The notes: generated by a model from the letters alone, not told the origin. DNA of 6,432 nucleotides from an uncultured Lachnospiraceae bacterium (GCA_947177515.1 CAMWUU010000206.1:1-6432), one strand, 5' to 3'; shown: positions 1-5,897, numbered from the stretch's first letter. Translations and numbers: made by a program.

Positions 1-55
1 GTAGAGCACTTGACTTTTAATCAAGTTGTCGCGGGTTCGATTCCCGCGTGTCTCA
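1..55 (+). tRNA. tRNA-Lys (anticodon UUU), 3' part; 5' end outside window
   Basis: The sequence begins inside the D arm. The anticodon stem CTTGA (9-13) pairs with TCAAG (21-25) around the loop CTTTTAA, giving anticodon TTT at 16-18, which reads lysine AAA/AAG codons. The T arm is GCGGG-TTCGATT-CCCGC (31-47). The 3' acceptor strand GTGTCTC (48-54) is followed by discriminator A at 55. No CCA is encoded after it, so CCA must be added after transcription. The 5' acceptor strand and most of the D arm lie off the left edge. Confidence 0.95.
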
Positions 56-63
56 TTTTTAGG

Positions 64-120
64 AAATAGCCACAAATCTTAGGTTTTTGTTAAAATCAAA
101 GATTTGTGGCTGTTTTGTTT
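64..120 (+). terminator. Intrinsic terminator of the tRNA gene
   Basis: AGCCACAAATCTT (68-80) is perfectly complementary to AAGATTTGTGGCT (99-111). A T-G wobble and three further A-T pairs (64-66 with 113-115) extend the stem. The loop is 18 nt and a T-rich tail (TGTTTTGTTT) follows. It starts nine bases after the tRNA 3' end, so it most likely ends that transcript and insulates the sigma factor gene. Confidence 0.85.
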
Positions 121-167
121 ATAATAGAAAATATATTGTTATTTCTCTTAAAATCTCTATCAAAAAA

Positions 168-193
168 TGAACCTTTTCCCTTTCTGATCCGTC
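168..193 (+). promoter_or_regulatory. Candidate ECF-type promoter for the sigma factor gene
   Basis: TGAACC (168-173), a 16-base spacer, then CGTC (190-193) match the general ECF promoter layout of Bacillus SigW/SigM-type sites (TGAAAC-N16-CGTA/C), with one deviation in the -35 box. A start near 200 would give a leader of about 135 nt before the ATG at 335. Many ECF genes transcribe themselves, so autoregulation is a natural reading. No equally good sigma-A promoter was found between the tRNA terminator and the gene. Confidence 0.5.
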
Positions 194-200
194 TATATAT

Positions 201-270
201 GTGAAAATAACAAAACAGCATGTCACCGGTGGTGTTTTTTGTTGTTTTAATTTTGATATGTGTTTTTCAC
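201..270 (+). other. Structured 5' leader of the sigma factor gene (two competing stems)
   Basis: Twelve bases at 204-215 can pair with 237-248 with one T-G wobble. The segment between them contains CACC (224-227) facing GGTG (231-234), directly before six Ts. Alternatively GTGAAAA (201-207) pairs with TTTTCAC (264-270) and shares part of the same left arm, so the two folds exclude each other. The leader starts about where the candidate ECF promoter would begin transcription. Its function is unknown; no known riboswitch consensus was recognised. Confidence 0.3.
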
Positions 271-334
271 TTAACCAGTTATGCAGGATTATTCATTGGC
301 ATAACTTTGATCTTACAGGAAAAAGGGGCTAATT

Positions 335-1738
335 ATGGAAAGAACAGAAGTATTTGAAGCGCTCCTGGAAGAATGCAGAAGCGCAGTGGAGCGTACCGTT
401 TTTTTCCGTATTTCCAGGCGGGCGGATGCGGAAGATGTGCTACAGGAAGTATATATGTCAGCATATCACAAGTTTGATACATTGATGGATCCCCTATCAT
501 TTAAGGCATGGATCGTTTGTATTGCACGAAATAAATGTGTGGATTATTACCGAAAACGGGCGAGTGAAACGGAACACTGGATGGAAATAGTTACTGATCA
601 GTGCATGACATATGGCCGTTGTGGACTAAGGGAACAGGAATTGGTGCGTGATACATTGGCATTGCTTGCAAAAAAAGATCAGAGAATTTTAAGGCTTCAT
701 TATTTTGAAGAGGTGCCACAGGAAGAAATTGCTAAAAAATTGCAGGTTCCTCTGGGGACAGTGAAAAGCAGGTTGCATGCAGCGCGGGAAAATTTTCGGG
801 TATTATATCCAGAGCCGCCGCGCAGATATCTTAAAAAAGAGTTTCAGGAGCAATTATCCGAAAATGGTTCTAGTGAATCGCACCTGAAAGAAAAGGAGGA
901 AAATATGGTTAAAAATAGTAATAGCAAGTTGACAGGGGATACAGTTCTTCCGGATTTCCTTCCAAAATACTGTATTGTACCATCTGCAAAATTACCGTTT
1001 AAAGTGGTTTGGGAAGAATTACAGGGATGGATGATTGTGCCGCGCTTGGGTGAGAGCCTGACATGGGGACTCTATGGGATGCCATCCCAAAAGCGCATGG
1101 AATATGCGAAATTAACGGTTACAGGGCGCGCGCAAGTGCATGGGATTGAGGGGGTGGAAATTGTTGCAATACAGTACGATGCACAGGATTATTATCGGAC
1201 TGGCAGTGTAAACAAGATGGAACGGCGTTTTGTGGCGCAATTAACCGATACACATAGCCGATACCTGGCGGAGAGCCATGTGGAGGATGGTGTGCGCAAA
1301 TGTTATACATTCCTTGACGGGGACAGTTTTATGAAAAACTGGGGATTTGGAGAGGATAATTGCGGGAACGAAACACATGTTGCAGCAAAAGGGATTTTAC
1401 AGCGTATAGGAAACACAGTCAATATTTGTGAAGGCTTTGGGCAAAGCCGCCCGCATATGGATGTGGTTGGCCGTTATACAGTGGATATTGCAGAAAAGAA
1501 GTATGATACGATCTGTGTGATGGATGTGGAGAGTTTTGACGATGCAATTGTAACGGAAAGTTATATTGATCAAAATGGAAGAACTGTACTTTGGAGAAGA
1601 TTTAACCGGGATGACTGGGCGGTTGCACGGTTTGGGATAGAGAGCTGGAGTAAGGCACTGCCGGATAACGAAAGACTTACAGTGGATGGAAAGACTTATG
1701 TGCATTGGTATGATTGTATTTCGGAATATATTTTGTAA
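335..1738 (+). CDS. ECF-family RNA polymerase sigma factor with a large C-terminal extension
   Basis: A 467-aa protein. Residues about 8-76 form sigma region 2: ADAEDVLQEVYMSAY is the core-binding helix, and AWIVCIARNKCVDYYRKR is the -10 recognition segment. Residues about 104-155 form region 4, with the helix-turn-helix EEIAKKLQVPLGTVKSRLHA that reads the -35 box. A typical ECF protein would end near residue 165-190. Here a charged linker (about 168-190) leads to a 277-aa extension (191-467) rich in aromatic and predicted beta segments, without membrane helices; I do not recognise this domain. C-terminal extensions in some ECF groups (for example ECF41) modulate activity in place of an anti-sigma factor, and no anti-sigma gene is adjacent. 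The start ATG has an AAAAGGGG site 6 nt upstream. An ATG at codon 191 has its own strong ribosome binding site. The sigma assignment is firm; the role of the extension is inference. Confidence 0.93.
   Translation: MERTEVFEALLEECRSAVERTVFFRISRRADAEDVLQEVYMSAYHKFDTLMDPLSFKAWIVCIARNKCVDYYRKRASETEHWMEIVTDQCMTYGRCGLREQELVRDTLALLAKKDQRILRLHYFEEVPQEEIAKKLQVPLGTVKSRLHAARENFRVLYPEPPRRYLKKEFQEQLSENGSSESHLKEKEENMVKNSNSKLTGDTVLPDFLPKYCIVPSAKLPFKVVWEELQGWMIVPRLGESLTWGLYGMPSQKRMEYAKLTVTGRAQVHGIEGVEIVAIQYDAQDYYRTGSVNKMERRFVAQLTDTHSRYLAESHVEDGVRKCYTFLDGDSFMKNWGFGEDNCGNETHVAAKGILQRIGNTVNICEGFGQSRPHMDVVGRYTVDIAEKKYDTICVMDVESFDDAIVTESYIDQNGRTVLWRRFNRDDWAVARFGIESWSKALPDNERLTVDGKTYVHWYDCISEYIL
891..907 (+). promoter_or_regulatory. 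Internal ribosome binding site and in-frame ATG (codon 191) of the sigma gene
   Basis: AAAAGGAGGA (891-900) is a near-perfect Shine-Dalgarno, with five bases between GGAGG and the ATG at 905. It is stronger than the site at the gene's annotated start. Initiation here would yield a free 277-aa protein equal to the C-terminal extension, beginning MVKNSNSK. It falls in the linker between region 4 and the extension, where a stop plus new start would sit if these were once two genes. Confidence 0.55.
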
Positions 1739-1761
1739 GTTTATTTAAAAAAATAATAGTT

Positions 1762-1804
1762 AATAAGCCTGCCTGTACGGATAAAGTAATAAGGCAGGCT
1801 TATT
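1762..1804 (+). terminator. Hairpin terminator after the sigma factor gene
   Basis: AATAAGCCTGCCT (1762-1774) and AGGCAGGCTTATT (1792-1804) form a perfect 13-bp stem with a 17-nt loop, 23 bases after the TAA. The downstream tract (TATTTATC) is only moderately T-rich. On the minus strand the stem is followed by a longer T-rich run, so it may work in both directions. Confidence 0.7.
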
Positions 1805-1842
1805 TATCTGCGTTTATTATTCCTATCGTTTAAGTAGGTAAA

Positions 1843-1900
1843 ATGAACAAGATTGCTTTTCTCTGGCTGCTCTTTGCGGTTTGCAGAACAGAGTAGTCAG
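1843..1900 (+). other. 17-codon mini-ORF overlapping a strong hairpin; function unknown
   Basis: ATG at 1843 to TAG at 1894 reads MNKIAFLWLLFAVCRTE, which resembles the hydrophobic core of a signal peptide with a lipobox-like cysteine. The ribosome binding site is poor (AGGT five bases from the ATG) and no promoter is visible. The second part is a stem: CTGGCTGCTCT (1863-1873) with AGAGTAGTCAG (1890-1900), eleven pairs including two G-T. A remnant of a decayed secreted-protein gene or chance are both possible. It lies in the 353-base stretch without a solid gene (1739-2091), together with the terminator, palindrome, promoter and leader listed separately. Confidence 0.2.
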
Positions 1901-1910
1901 TTGTGCACAA
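1901..1910. promoter_or_regulatory. Perfect 10-bp palindrome upstream of the -35 box, candidate operator
   Basis: TTGTGCACAA equals its own reverse complement and ends five bases before the TTGACA box at 1916. This is a common position for a dimeric regulator. No regulator consensus was recognised, and no second copy was noticed in the window. Confidence 0.3.
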
Positions 1911-1915
1911 TATAC

Positions 1916-1944
1916 TTGACAATAATTCAAAGGAAATATACAAT
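1916..1944 (+). promoter_or_regulatory. Sigma-A promoter for the 142-aa membrane protein gene
   Basis: A consensus -35 TTGACA (1916-1921) and a -10 TACAAT (1939-1944), one mismatch from consensus, are separated by exactly 17 bases. Transcription would start near 1951, giving a leader of about 140 nt before the ATG at 2092. Confidence 0.85.
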
Positions 1945-1984
1945 ATTATATAGAAGATGGAACAAAAGAAAAATAAGTTGGTTT

Positions 1985-2058
1985 AACTACAACCACCGGG
2001 AAGTCCCCCACTTCTAAAGTGGAGTATGGATTGCAGGAAGTGAAAAGATTAGTTGTAG
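1985..2058 (+). other. Structured 5' leader RNA before the 142-aa gene
   Basis: CTACAAC (1987-1993) pairs with GTTGTAG (2052-2058), closing a domain that contains the hairpin CCACTT-CTA-AAGTGG (2008-2022). The sequence AACTACAACCACC followed by a short C-rich hairpin reminds me of right-end/omega-RNA segments of IS200/IS605-type elements. No tnpA or tnpB is present, so this would at most be a relic. Alternatively it is a cis-acting leader for the downstream gene. Confidence 0.35.
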
Positions 2059-2091
2059 CAAAAATGGTATTTTAGTAAAGGAGGCGGTATT

Positions 2092-2520
2092 ATGGATCGT
2101 AGGACAGGCAGAAATATTAAATTATCCAGTGTTATTGTAGGTATCATGCTATTATTCATTGTTTATGCTGGAGTTTTGATTGCGCGGGATCATCGGGCAG
2201 TCTATGTGGATATGAATTACGTAGGTGCAGATGCCGACGGGCATCCATGGTCGCTTAAGTTAAATGGGGATGGGACATTTGCTTTATATGATCTTGCCAG
2301 CAGCAGTGTAGCAATTTTAGATCACTCGCTACAGTATGAATGGAAACAGGATCAGGTGCTCTTGAAATATAATGATGGAATGGAACTTTGCTTTACGGTG
2401 GACGGAAAGAACCTGTTCTTCAAGGAAGAAGAATCAAAAAATACCGGGGGCTGGCAGAACCATGGTGGACATGATATTTCAAGATTAACCAATGGGATGC
2501 GCTTTGAACCAATCGTATAA
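2092..2520 (+). CDS. Small single-pass membrane-anchored protein of unknown function
   Basis: A 142-aa protein. The basic N-terminus (MDRRTGRNIK) precedes one hydrophobic helix (about 12-32) with no signal peptidase motif, so it is probably anchored with the C-terminus outside. Residues about 36-112 alternate in a beta-strand pattern with recurring glycine/aspartate turns (NGDGTFALYD, NDGMELCFTVDGKNLFF). This resembles small lipocalin-like barrel domains of secreted Firmicute proteins, though no family can be named. The tail is rich in G, H and N. The start is supported by AAAGGAGG seven bases upstream, and the gene has its own strong promoter and long leader. No convincing terminator follows: the 143 bases to the converging gene are AT-rich with only weak hairpins. 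It is not obviously coupled to the upstream sigma factor. Confidence 0.8.
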   Translation: MDRRTGRNIKLSSVIVGIMLLFIVYAGVLIARDHRAVYVDMNYVGADADGHPWSLKLNGDGTFALYDLASSSVAILDHSLQYEWKQDQVLLKYNDGMELCFTVDGKNLFFKEEESKNTGGWQNHGGHDISRLTNGMRFEPIV

Positions 2521-2663
2521 GTGACTGATGCTGCTAGCACATTTATTGCTGTAGTACTAGACGGGCTTTTCTATAATTTGTATTATTTTCAGATAAGTAT
2601 AAGATTTTATCAATATTTGCATTATATTACCATTATTTACATTATTCTGCTGATATTATATTA

Positions 2664-4136
2664 TTATTCTTTTTTCTTGCGGGCAAGTTCGAGGTATGCT
2701 TCCCGCTGGATATCCCCGTAGCCCAGAATTGCTTCTGGTGCACGCTGGGATAACTGTGGTTCGTTACTGGAAGCAATCCGATATTTCTGGTGGTTTGCAG
2801 TGCGGATTATAAGATGGTAAAACTCTACCTGCTGTTTTGTGCCTGGAATCTGGCTCGGCAGTGCAAAAGCGGAATGGGTACGGTAAATCCAGAGTACACT
2901 GGAGTAGGGGAGCAGTGTTTGGAAGGAAAATGCGCGCAGGTTGCGGAAACAGAAACAATGTTCCGTGTATATTACGGCTGGTTGTCCGGTTTTAAAGTTA
3001 TCACAGAGTTTTTCAAGCAGTTCTGTTTGTTCTATATGGGGAAGTTTTTCATATTCTTCCAAAAAATGGTGATACCAGCGTTGTATGCACATATAGACAA
3101 GCAGTATCGGGATCAGATAAAACGCCAGAAGCCCGATAAGGAAGAGCAACTGATCTGGATTTGCAAGAAGTTCCCTGCGGATAAATCCTACAAAATCATG
3201 TGGCAGACGGGACAGGGTTCGGTTGCCCGTGATAAAATATATAAACAGCATTGCCCCAATATTGACAAGAAGGATTGAGAACACGACAAAGCGGAATACG
3301 CGCATTTTCCCAGCACGTAGTTCCCGGAGTGGATTGGCACAAAAACGCGCAAAGGAACGTTCTGCCAGGGTGCGCCGGGATTTTGGCAGGGGTGGGATGG
3401 TATGGTTTTGGGTTGGGAAATTGGTGCTATTTTCCTGCATTTGTTTTGTTAATATTAGGGTAAGTTCCTGTGCGGCCATGGTGTCAAGATGAACGGTCAT
3501 CGTATATAGGCGTTCATTTCCATTTGCCGATGGGGATGCTGACTGGAAGGCTTTGTTCCCAGTTTTGGTGGAGGGTGATGTATGAAATGTTTCGTACCCG
3601 GTTTCGAGGTCAGGTGGTGTCCTAAAGATTAAGGTGTTCATCTCCTCCGGGTATGGGGCATTTGGCTTAACAGAAATGCGTGCCAGTTCCTGGACGGAAA
3701 GGATTAAAAGCTTTGGGGAATTGCCGAATGGGGTGCGCTGCATAGTATCGTCAGGTTCCGGCATCAGGAAAATGTAGTCTTTGCTGATTACTTCTGTGCC
3801 GTTAGAGTAAAGTGGAGCCTGCGCCGCTGCGCAGATATTCGGGTAAATGGAATTAAAATCCCCAAAGCGTGCTATTTGTCTGCCAATTCCGGAATGCCTG
3901 ACCGCAAATCGGGTAGTGCAGAGGAAACGGAGAATAAGGATAATGGCAAGGAGAATAACTCCCCGTAGGATAAGATCCACGGTTGTGGGGATTTGACGAA
4001 ATGGGGAAAATGGAAGTCTGTAGAGTAGGAATAAGCCGGATATAAAGGTGATTCCTGTACGCAGACGAGTGGTTTCTTGGCGCATCCAATAATGCATCAT
4101 ATTTCGTGTATGTGGGCGGGAGTTTTCACTTTTCAT
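2664..4136 (-). CDS. Four-TM membrane protein with internally duplicated architecture, unknown function
   Basis: 490 aa from the ATG at 4136, which has AAAGTGAG seven bases upstream. A GTG at 4190 would add 18 residues but has no ribosome binding site. TM helices lie at about 29-43, 53-72, 281-302 and 329-351. A soluble domain follows each pair (about 77-280 and 354-490). The two halves share the pattern of two helices, a basic loop, then a beta-rich segment (LLILSVQELARI and TLLPYSSVLWIYRT occupy like positions), suggesting an old duplication. This layout is reminiscent of YcxB-like membrane proteins with PH-like cytosolic domains, a weak similarity by eye. A low-complexity linker (about 180-209) carries a 13-residue approximate repeat. 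The C-terminus ends in basic ARKKKE. It is convergent with the 142-aa gene and divergent from the 152-aa gene. I do not recognise the family. Confidence 0.82.
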   Translation of the reverse strand: MKSENSRPHTRNMMHYWMRQETTRLRTGITFISGLFLLYRLPFSPFRQIPTTVDLILRGVILLAIILILRFLCTTRFAVRHSGIGRQIARFGDFNSIYPNICAAAQAPLYSNGTEVISKDYIFLMPEPDDTMQRTPFGNSPKLLILSVQELARISVKPNAPYPEEMNTLIFRTPPDLETGYETFHTSPSTKTGNKAFQSASPSANGNERLYTMTVHLDTMAAQELTLILTKQMQENSTNFPTQNHTIPPLPKSRRTLAERSFARFCANPLRELRAGKMRVFRFVVFSILLVNIGAMLFIYFITGNRTLSRLPHDFVGFIRRELLANPDQLLFLIGLLAFYLIPILLVYMCIQRWYHHFLEEYEKLPHIEQTELLEKLCDNFKTGQPAVIYTEHCFCFRNLRAFSFQTLLPYSSVLWIYRTHSAFALPSQIPGTKQQVEFYHLIIRTANHQKYRIASSNEPQLSQRAPEAILGYGDIQREAYLELARKKKE

Positions 4137-4306
4137 GGGGTATCTCACTTTCTGGGCTGGAGGAGTAATATGATAAATCCAATCCAGCACGGATATTGAT
4201 GTTTACATTCAGTTTACCATAACGCGAAGGATTTGAAAATATACTTTTTTGGAAGGATAGAAATGAAATAGAAGAAGTTTGTAATAGGTTAAAAAAGGAG
4301 AATGAT

Positions 4307-4765
4307 ATGGCGATTATGAAACGGTTTTTCTTTGACGGGGATGAGATCCGGGAAGAGAAGACAGGGAAAGATGGTGGGAGGAAGGATGTACTGGGGAAAC
4401 CGAATGGAGCCGGAAATATAGTACGCCGGGGAAAGAATGATGTTTCTGGAAGACGGGATGCCATAGTGGGGAAACAAAAACAGACACAGGGCAAAGACAA
4501 AATAGACATGGGGGAAATTCAAATGTTGGTTTCCAGCTTGCTTACAAAAAATGGAAATCATTATGCAAGGGTATCGTTTCTCCGCGGGGAAGATATTGCG
4601 GAGGGAATTGTACCGGATGGGAAGCTGGAATATGTTAGCGGTTTTACAAAGGAAGAGGAAGCAGGGCTTAAATTCTATCTTTCTGCAAATAAGGAAGCCA
4701 TCCTTGCACAGGCAGGGCAGATTGACCCCCTGACAAACTGGCTGCGTACACCGCCAAAGGCATAA
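4307..4765 (+). CDS. Conserved-looking hypothetical protein with disordered basic N-terminus
   Basis: A 152-aa protein with an AAAGGAG site six bases upstream of the ATG. Residues 1-10 are a short hydrophobic/aromatic start (MAIMKRFFFD). Residues about 12-66 are rich in G, K, R, D and E and are probably disordered. Residues about 67-148 look like a compact alpha/beta domain (GEIQMLVSSLL, YARVSFLRGEDIAEGIVPDGK, then KEEEAGLKFYLSANKEAILAQA). No TM helix or signal peptide is seen. The product is probably cytosolic with unknown function. It is divergently arranged with the 490-aa membrane protein across 170 bases; that gap shows a possible -10 (TATACT, 4240-4245) but no good -35. The last five codons and the stop are the beginning of the 41-bp tandem repeat that follows. 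Confidence 0.75.
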   Translation: MAIMKRFFFDGDEIREEKTGKDGGRKDVLGKPNGAGNIVRRGKNDVSGRRDAIVGKQKQTQGKDKIDMGEIQMLVSSLLTKNGNHYARVSFLRGEDIAEGIVPDGKLEYVSGFTKEEEAGLKFYLSANKEAILAQAGQIDPLTNWLRTPPKA

Positions 4766-4929
4766 CTGAACAGGTTAAACCGAGGTGCACACTGCCAAGG
4801 GCATAGCTGCACAGGTTAAACTGAGGTGCATACTGCCAAGGGCATAGCTGCACAAGTTAAACTGAGGTGCACACTGCCAAAAGCATAGCTGAACAGGTTA
4901 AACCGAGGTGCTGATTACCGATGGCATAG
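4751..4929. repeat. 41-bp tandem repeat, four units plus a partial fifth, overlapping a gene 3' end
   Basis: Units at 4751-4791, 4792-4832, 4833-4873 and 4874-4914 are head-to-tail and the same length. A degenerate partial copy runs to about 4929. The shared core is CCAA..GCATA.CTG.ACA.GTTAAAC.GAGGTGC. Unit 1 contains the final codons PPKA and the TAA of the 152-aa gene; unit 2 keeps the equivalent LPRA plus TAG. Units 1 and 4 share variants (TGAAC, AACCG) that differ from those shared by units 2 and 3 (TGCAC, AACTG). There are no spacers, so this is not a CRISPR array. A slippage-prone locus (VNTR) is likely. Confidence 0.92.
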
Positions 4930-4979
4930 AGCGAAAAATATTGGGGGCTGTTTTGGAAATATCTGCAGGGTGTCCATAG

Positions 4980-5693
4980 CTATTTCCAGTCGTCCAGCCA
5001 ACTGTCCTTTAGTGCTGTAAAAATCCTTTCTTTTACACCAGGGTTATCACGGTTTATCTGGCGCAAAAGTTCTTCCACATACCGTCGGCGGGTTCTTCCG
5101 TCGGCGGGGCAGGGGCTTTTGACAACGGGGAGTCCTGCTTTGTTTGCAAAGCCTGCCACATCTGCTTCTTTCATGTACAAAAGCGGGCGGATCAGTGTAA
5201 GACCGCTTTTCTCAAGGTAGGTTACAGGTTCGAGCGCCCGGAAACGCCCCTCGTAGAATAGGGAGAGGAACATGGTCGCAATCATATCATCCCGATGGTG
5301 CGCATAGGCAATTTTGTTGCATCCTGCCTCCTTCATCGCGTTATTCAGTGCCCCCTTGCGCAGTTTCGCGCAGAGGGAGCAGGGATTTTCATCCCTGTGT
5401 TCCCCGAATACGATTTCGGCAATCTGCGTTTTTACAATCGTGTATGGTATCGCTTTTTCATTACATAATTCCTGTATCCGGGCAAGATCAAGATTAAGGA
5501 AGCCAAGGTCAACCGTGACAGCGTGCAAGCTGAAGGTTTTTGGATAAAAACGCATTAGCCCATGCAATGCCAAAAGCAGGGTCAGACTGTCTTTGCCGCC
5601 GGAGATACCAACTGCAATACGGTCATTATCCGCAATCATATGGTAGTCGTCTATTGCACGGCGTACCTGGCTCATTACTTTCTGTAATGTCAT
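4980..5693 (-). CDS. ttcA: TtcA-family tRNA 2-thiocytidine biosynthesis protein (PP-loop ATPase)
   Basis: A 237-aa cytosolic protein. The PP-loop SGGKDS at 31-36 binds ATP. C105 and C108 (PCSLCAKLRKGAL) and C195 (SPCPADG) match the three cysteines that hold the [4Fe-4S] cluster in E. coli TtcA (C122, C125, C222). AHHRDD at 131-136 is the conserved post-loop motif. The family adenylates C32 of certain tRNAs and replaces the 2-oxo group with sulfur to form s2C32. The protein is shorter than E. coli TtcA (about 310 aa), lacking N- and C-terminal extensions and the second Cys of the CNLC motif, as seen in many Firmicute members. The symbol is given at family level; the exact tRNA substrate is not proven. 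The ATG at 5693 has only a weak site (AGAGA). The gene has its own promoter and no co-directional partner close by. Its stop lies 51 bases from the repeat array. Confidence 0.88.
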   Translation of the reverse strand: MTLQKVMSQVRRAIDDYHMIADNDRIAVGISGGKDSLTLLLALHGLMRFYPKTFSLHAVTVDLGFLNLDLARIQELCNEKAIPYTIVKTQIAEIVFGEHRDENPCSLCAKLRKGALNNAMKEAGCNKIAYAHHRDDMIATMFLSLFYEGRFRALEPVTYLEKSGLTLIRPLLYMKEADVAGFANKAGLPVVKSPCPADGRTRRRYVEELLRQINRDNPGVKERIFTALKDSWLDDWK

Positions 5694-5738
5694 AATATTC
5701 TCTATACGATTTCCTTTCTATTTATTTATATATGTTAT

Positions 5739-5767
5739 ATTGTATCATATATGACCATGATTATCAA
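5739..5767 (-). promoter_or_regulatory. Sigma-A promoter for the TtcA-family gene
   Basis: Read on the minus strand, TTGATA (5767-5762) and TACAAT (5744-5739) are separated by exactly 17 bases. Transcription would start near 5732, about 40 bases before the ATG at 5693. Confidence 0.75.
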
Positions 5768-5839
5768 CAAGTATGGTAACTTAATAAGCATCCTTTTTGT
5801 AATAATTCCGGAACTGGAAGAAATATCAGGTCAACTATA

Positions 5840-5885
5840 TTTCTATTATTTTCCAACAATAAGTAATGGAAAAAAATAATAGAAA
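5840..5885. repeat. 13-bp AT-rich inverted repeat in the 5694-6006 gene-free stretch
   Basis: TTTCTATTATTTT (5840-5852) is fully complementary to AAAATAATAGAAA (5873-5885). CC/GG at the inner ends adds two pairs across a bulge of three As. There is no T-tract on either side, so it is not a typical terminator. The role is unknown. Confidence 0.55.
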
Positions 5886-5897
5886 CCAAACTGCTAT

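Noticed and set aside
31..55. tRNA-Lys 3' end as an attachment site for an integrated element
   Set aside because: No integrase gene and no second copy of the T-arm/acceptor sequence were found in the window.
2521..2721. Plus-strand GTG-started reading frame directly after the 142-aa gene
   Set aside because: It is mostly AT-rich intergenic sequence (I, Y and F runs), without a ribosome binding site, and runs into the opposing gene.
2790..3278. Plus-strand 162-codon reading frame
   Set aside because: It is antisense to the 490-aa membrane protein, has no ribosome binding site and shows biased, unnatural composition; it shadows the real gene.
4137..4190. N-terminal extension of the membrane protein to a GTG at 4190
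   Set aside because: No ribosome binding site precedes the GTG, whereas the ATG at 4136 has AAAGTGAG at a fitting distance; the extra 18 residues add no domain.
4668..4853. Minus-strand reading frame with repeating residues through the tandem repeat
   Set aside because: It is open only because of the 41-bp periodicity; it overlaps the end of the 152-aa gene and has no ribosome binding site.
4751..4929. CRISPR array
   Set aside because: Units are directly abutting 41-bp copies without unique spacers, and unit 1 lies inside a coding sequence.
4955..4987. GGAAATA/TATTTCC hairpin at the end of the TtcA-family gene as a terminator
   Set aside because: Only seven AT-rich pairs, overlapping the stop codon, and followed on the minus strand by AAAACAG rather than Ts.
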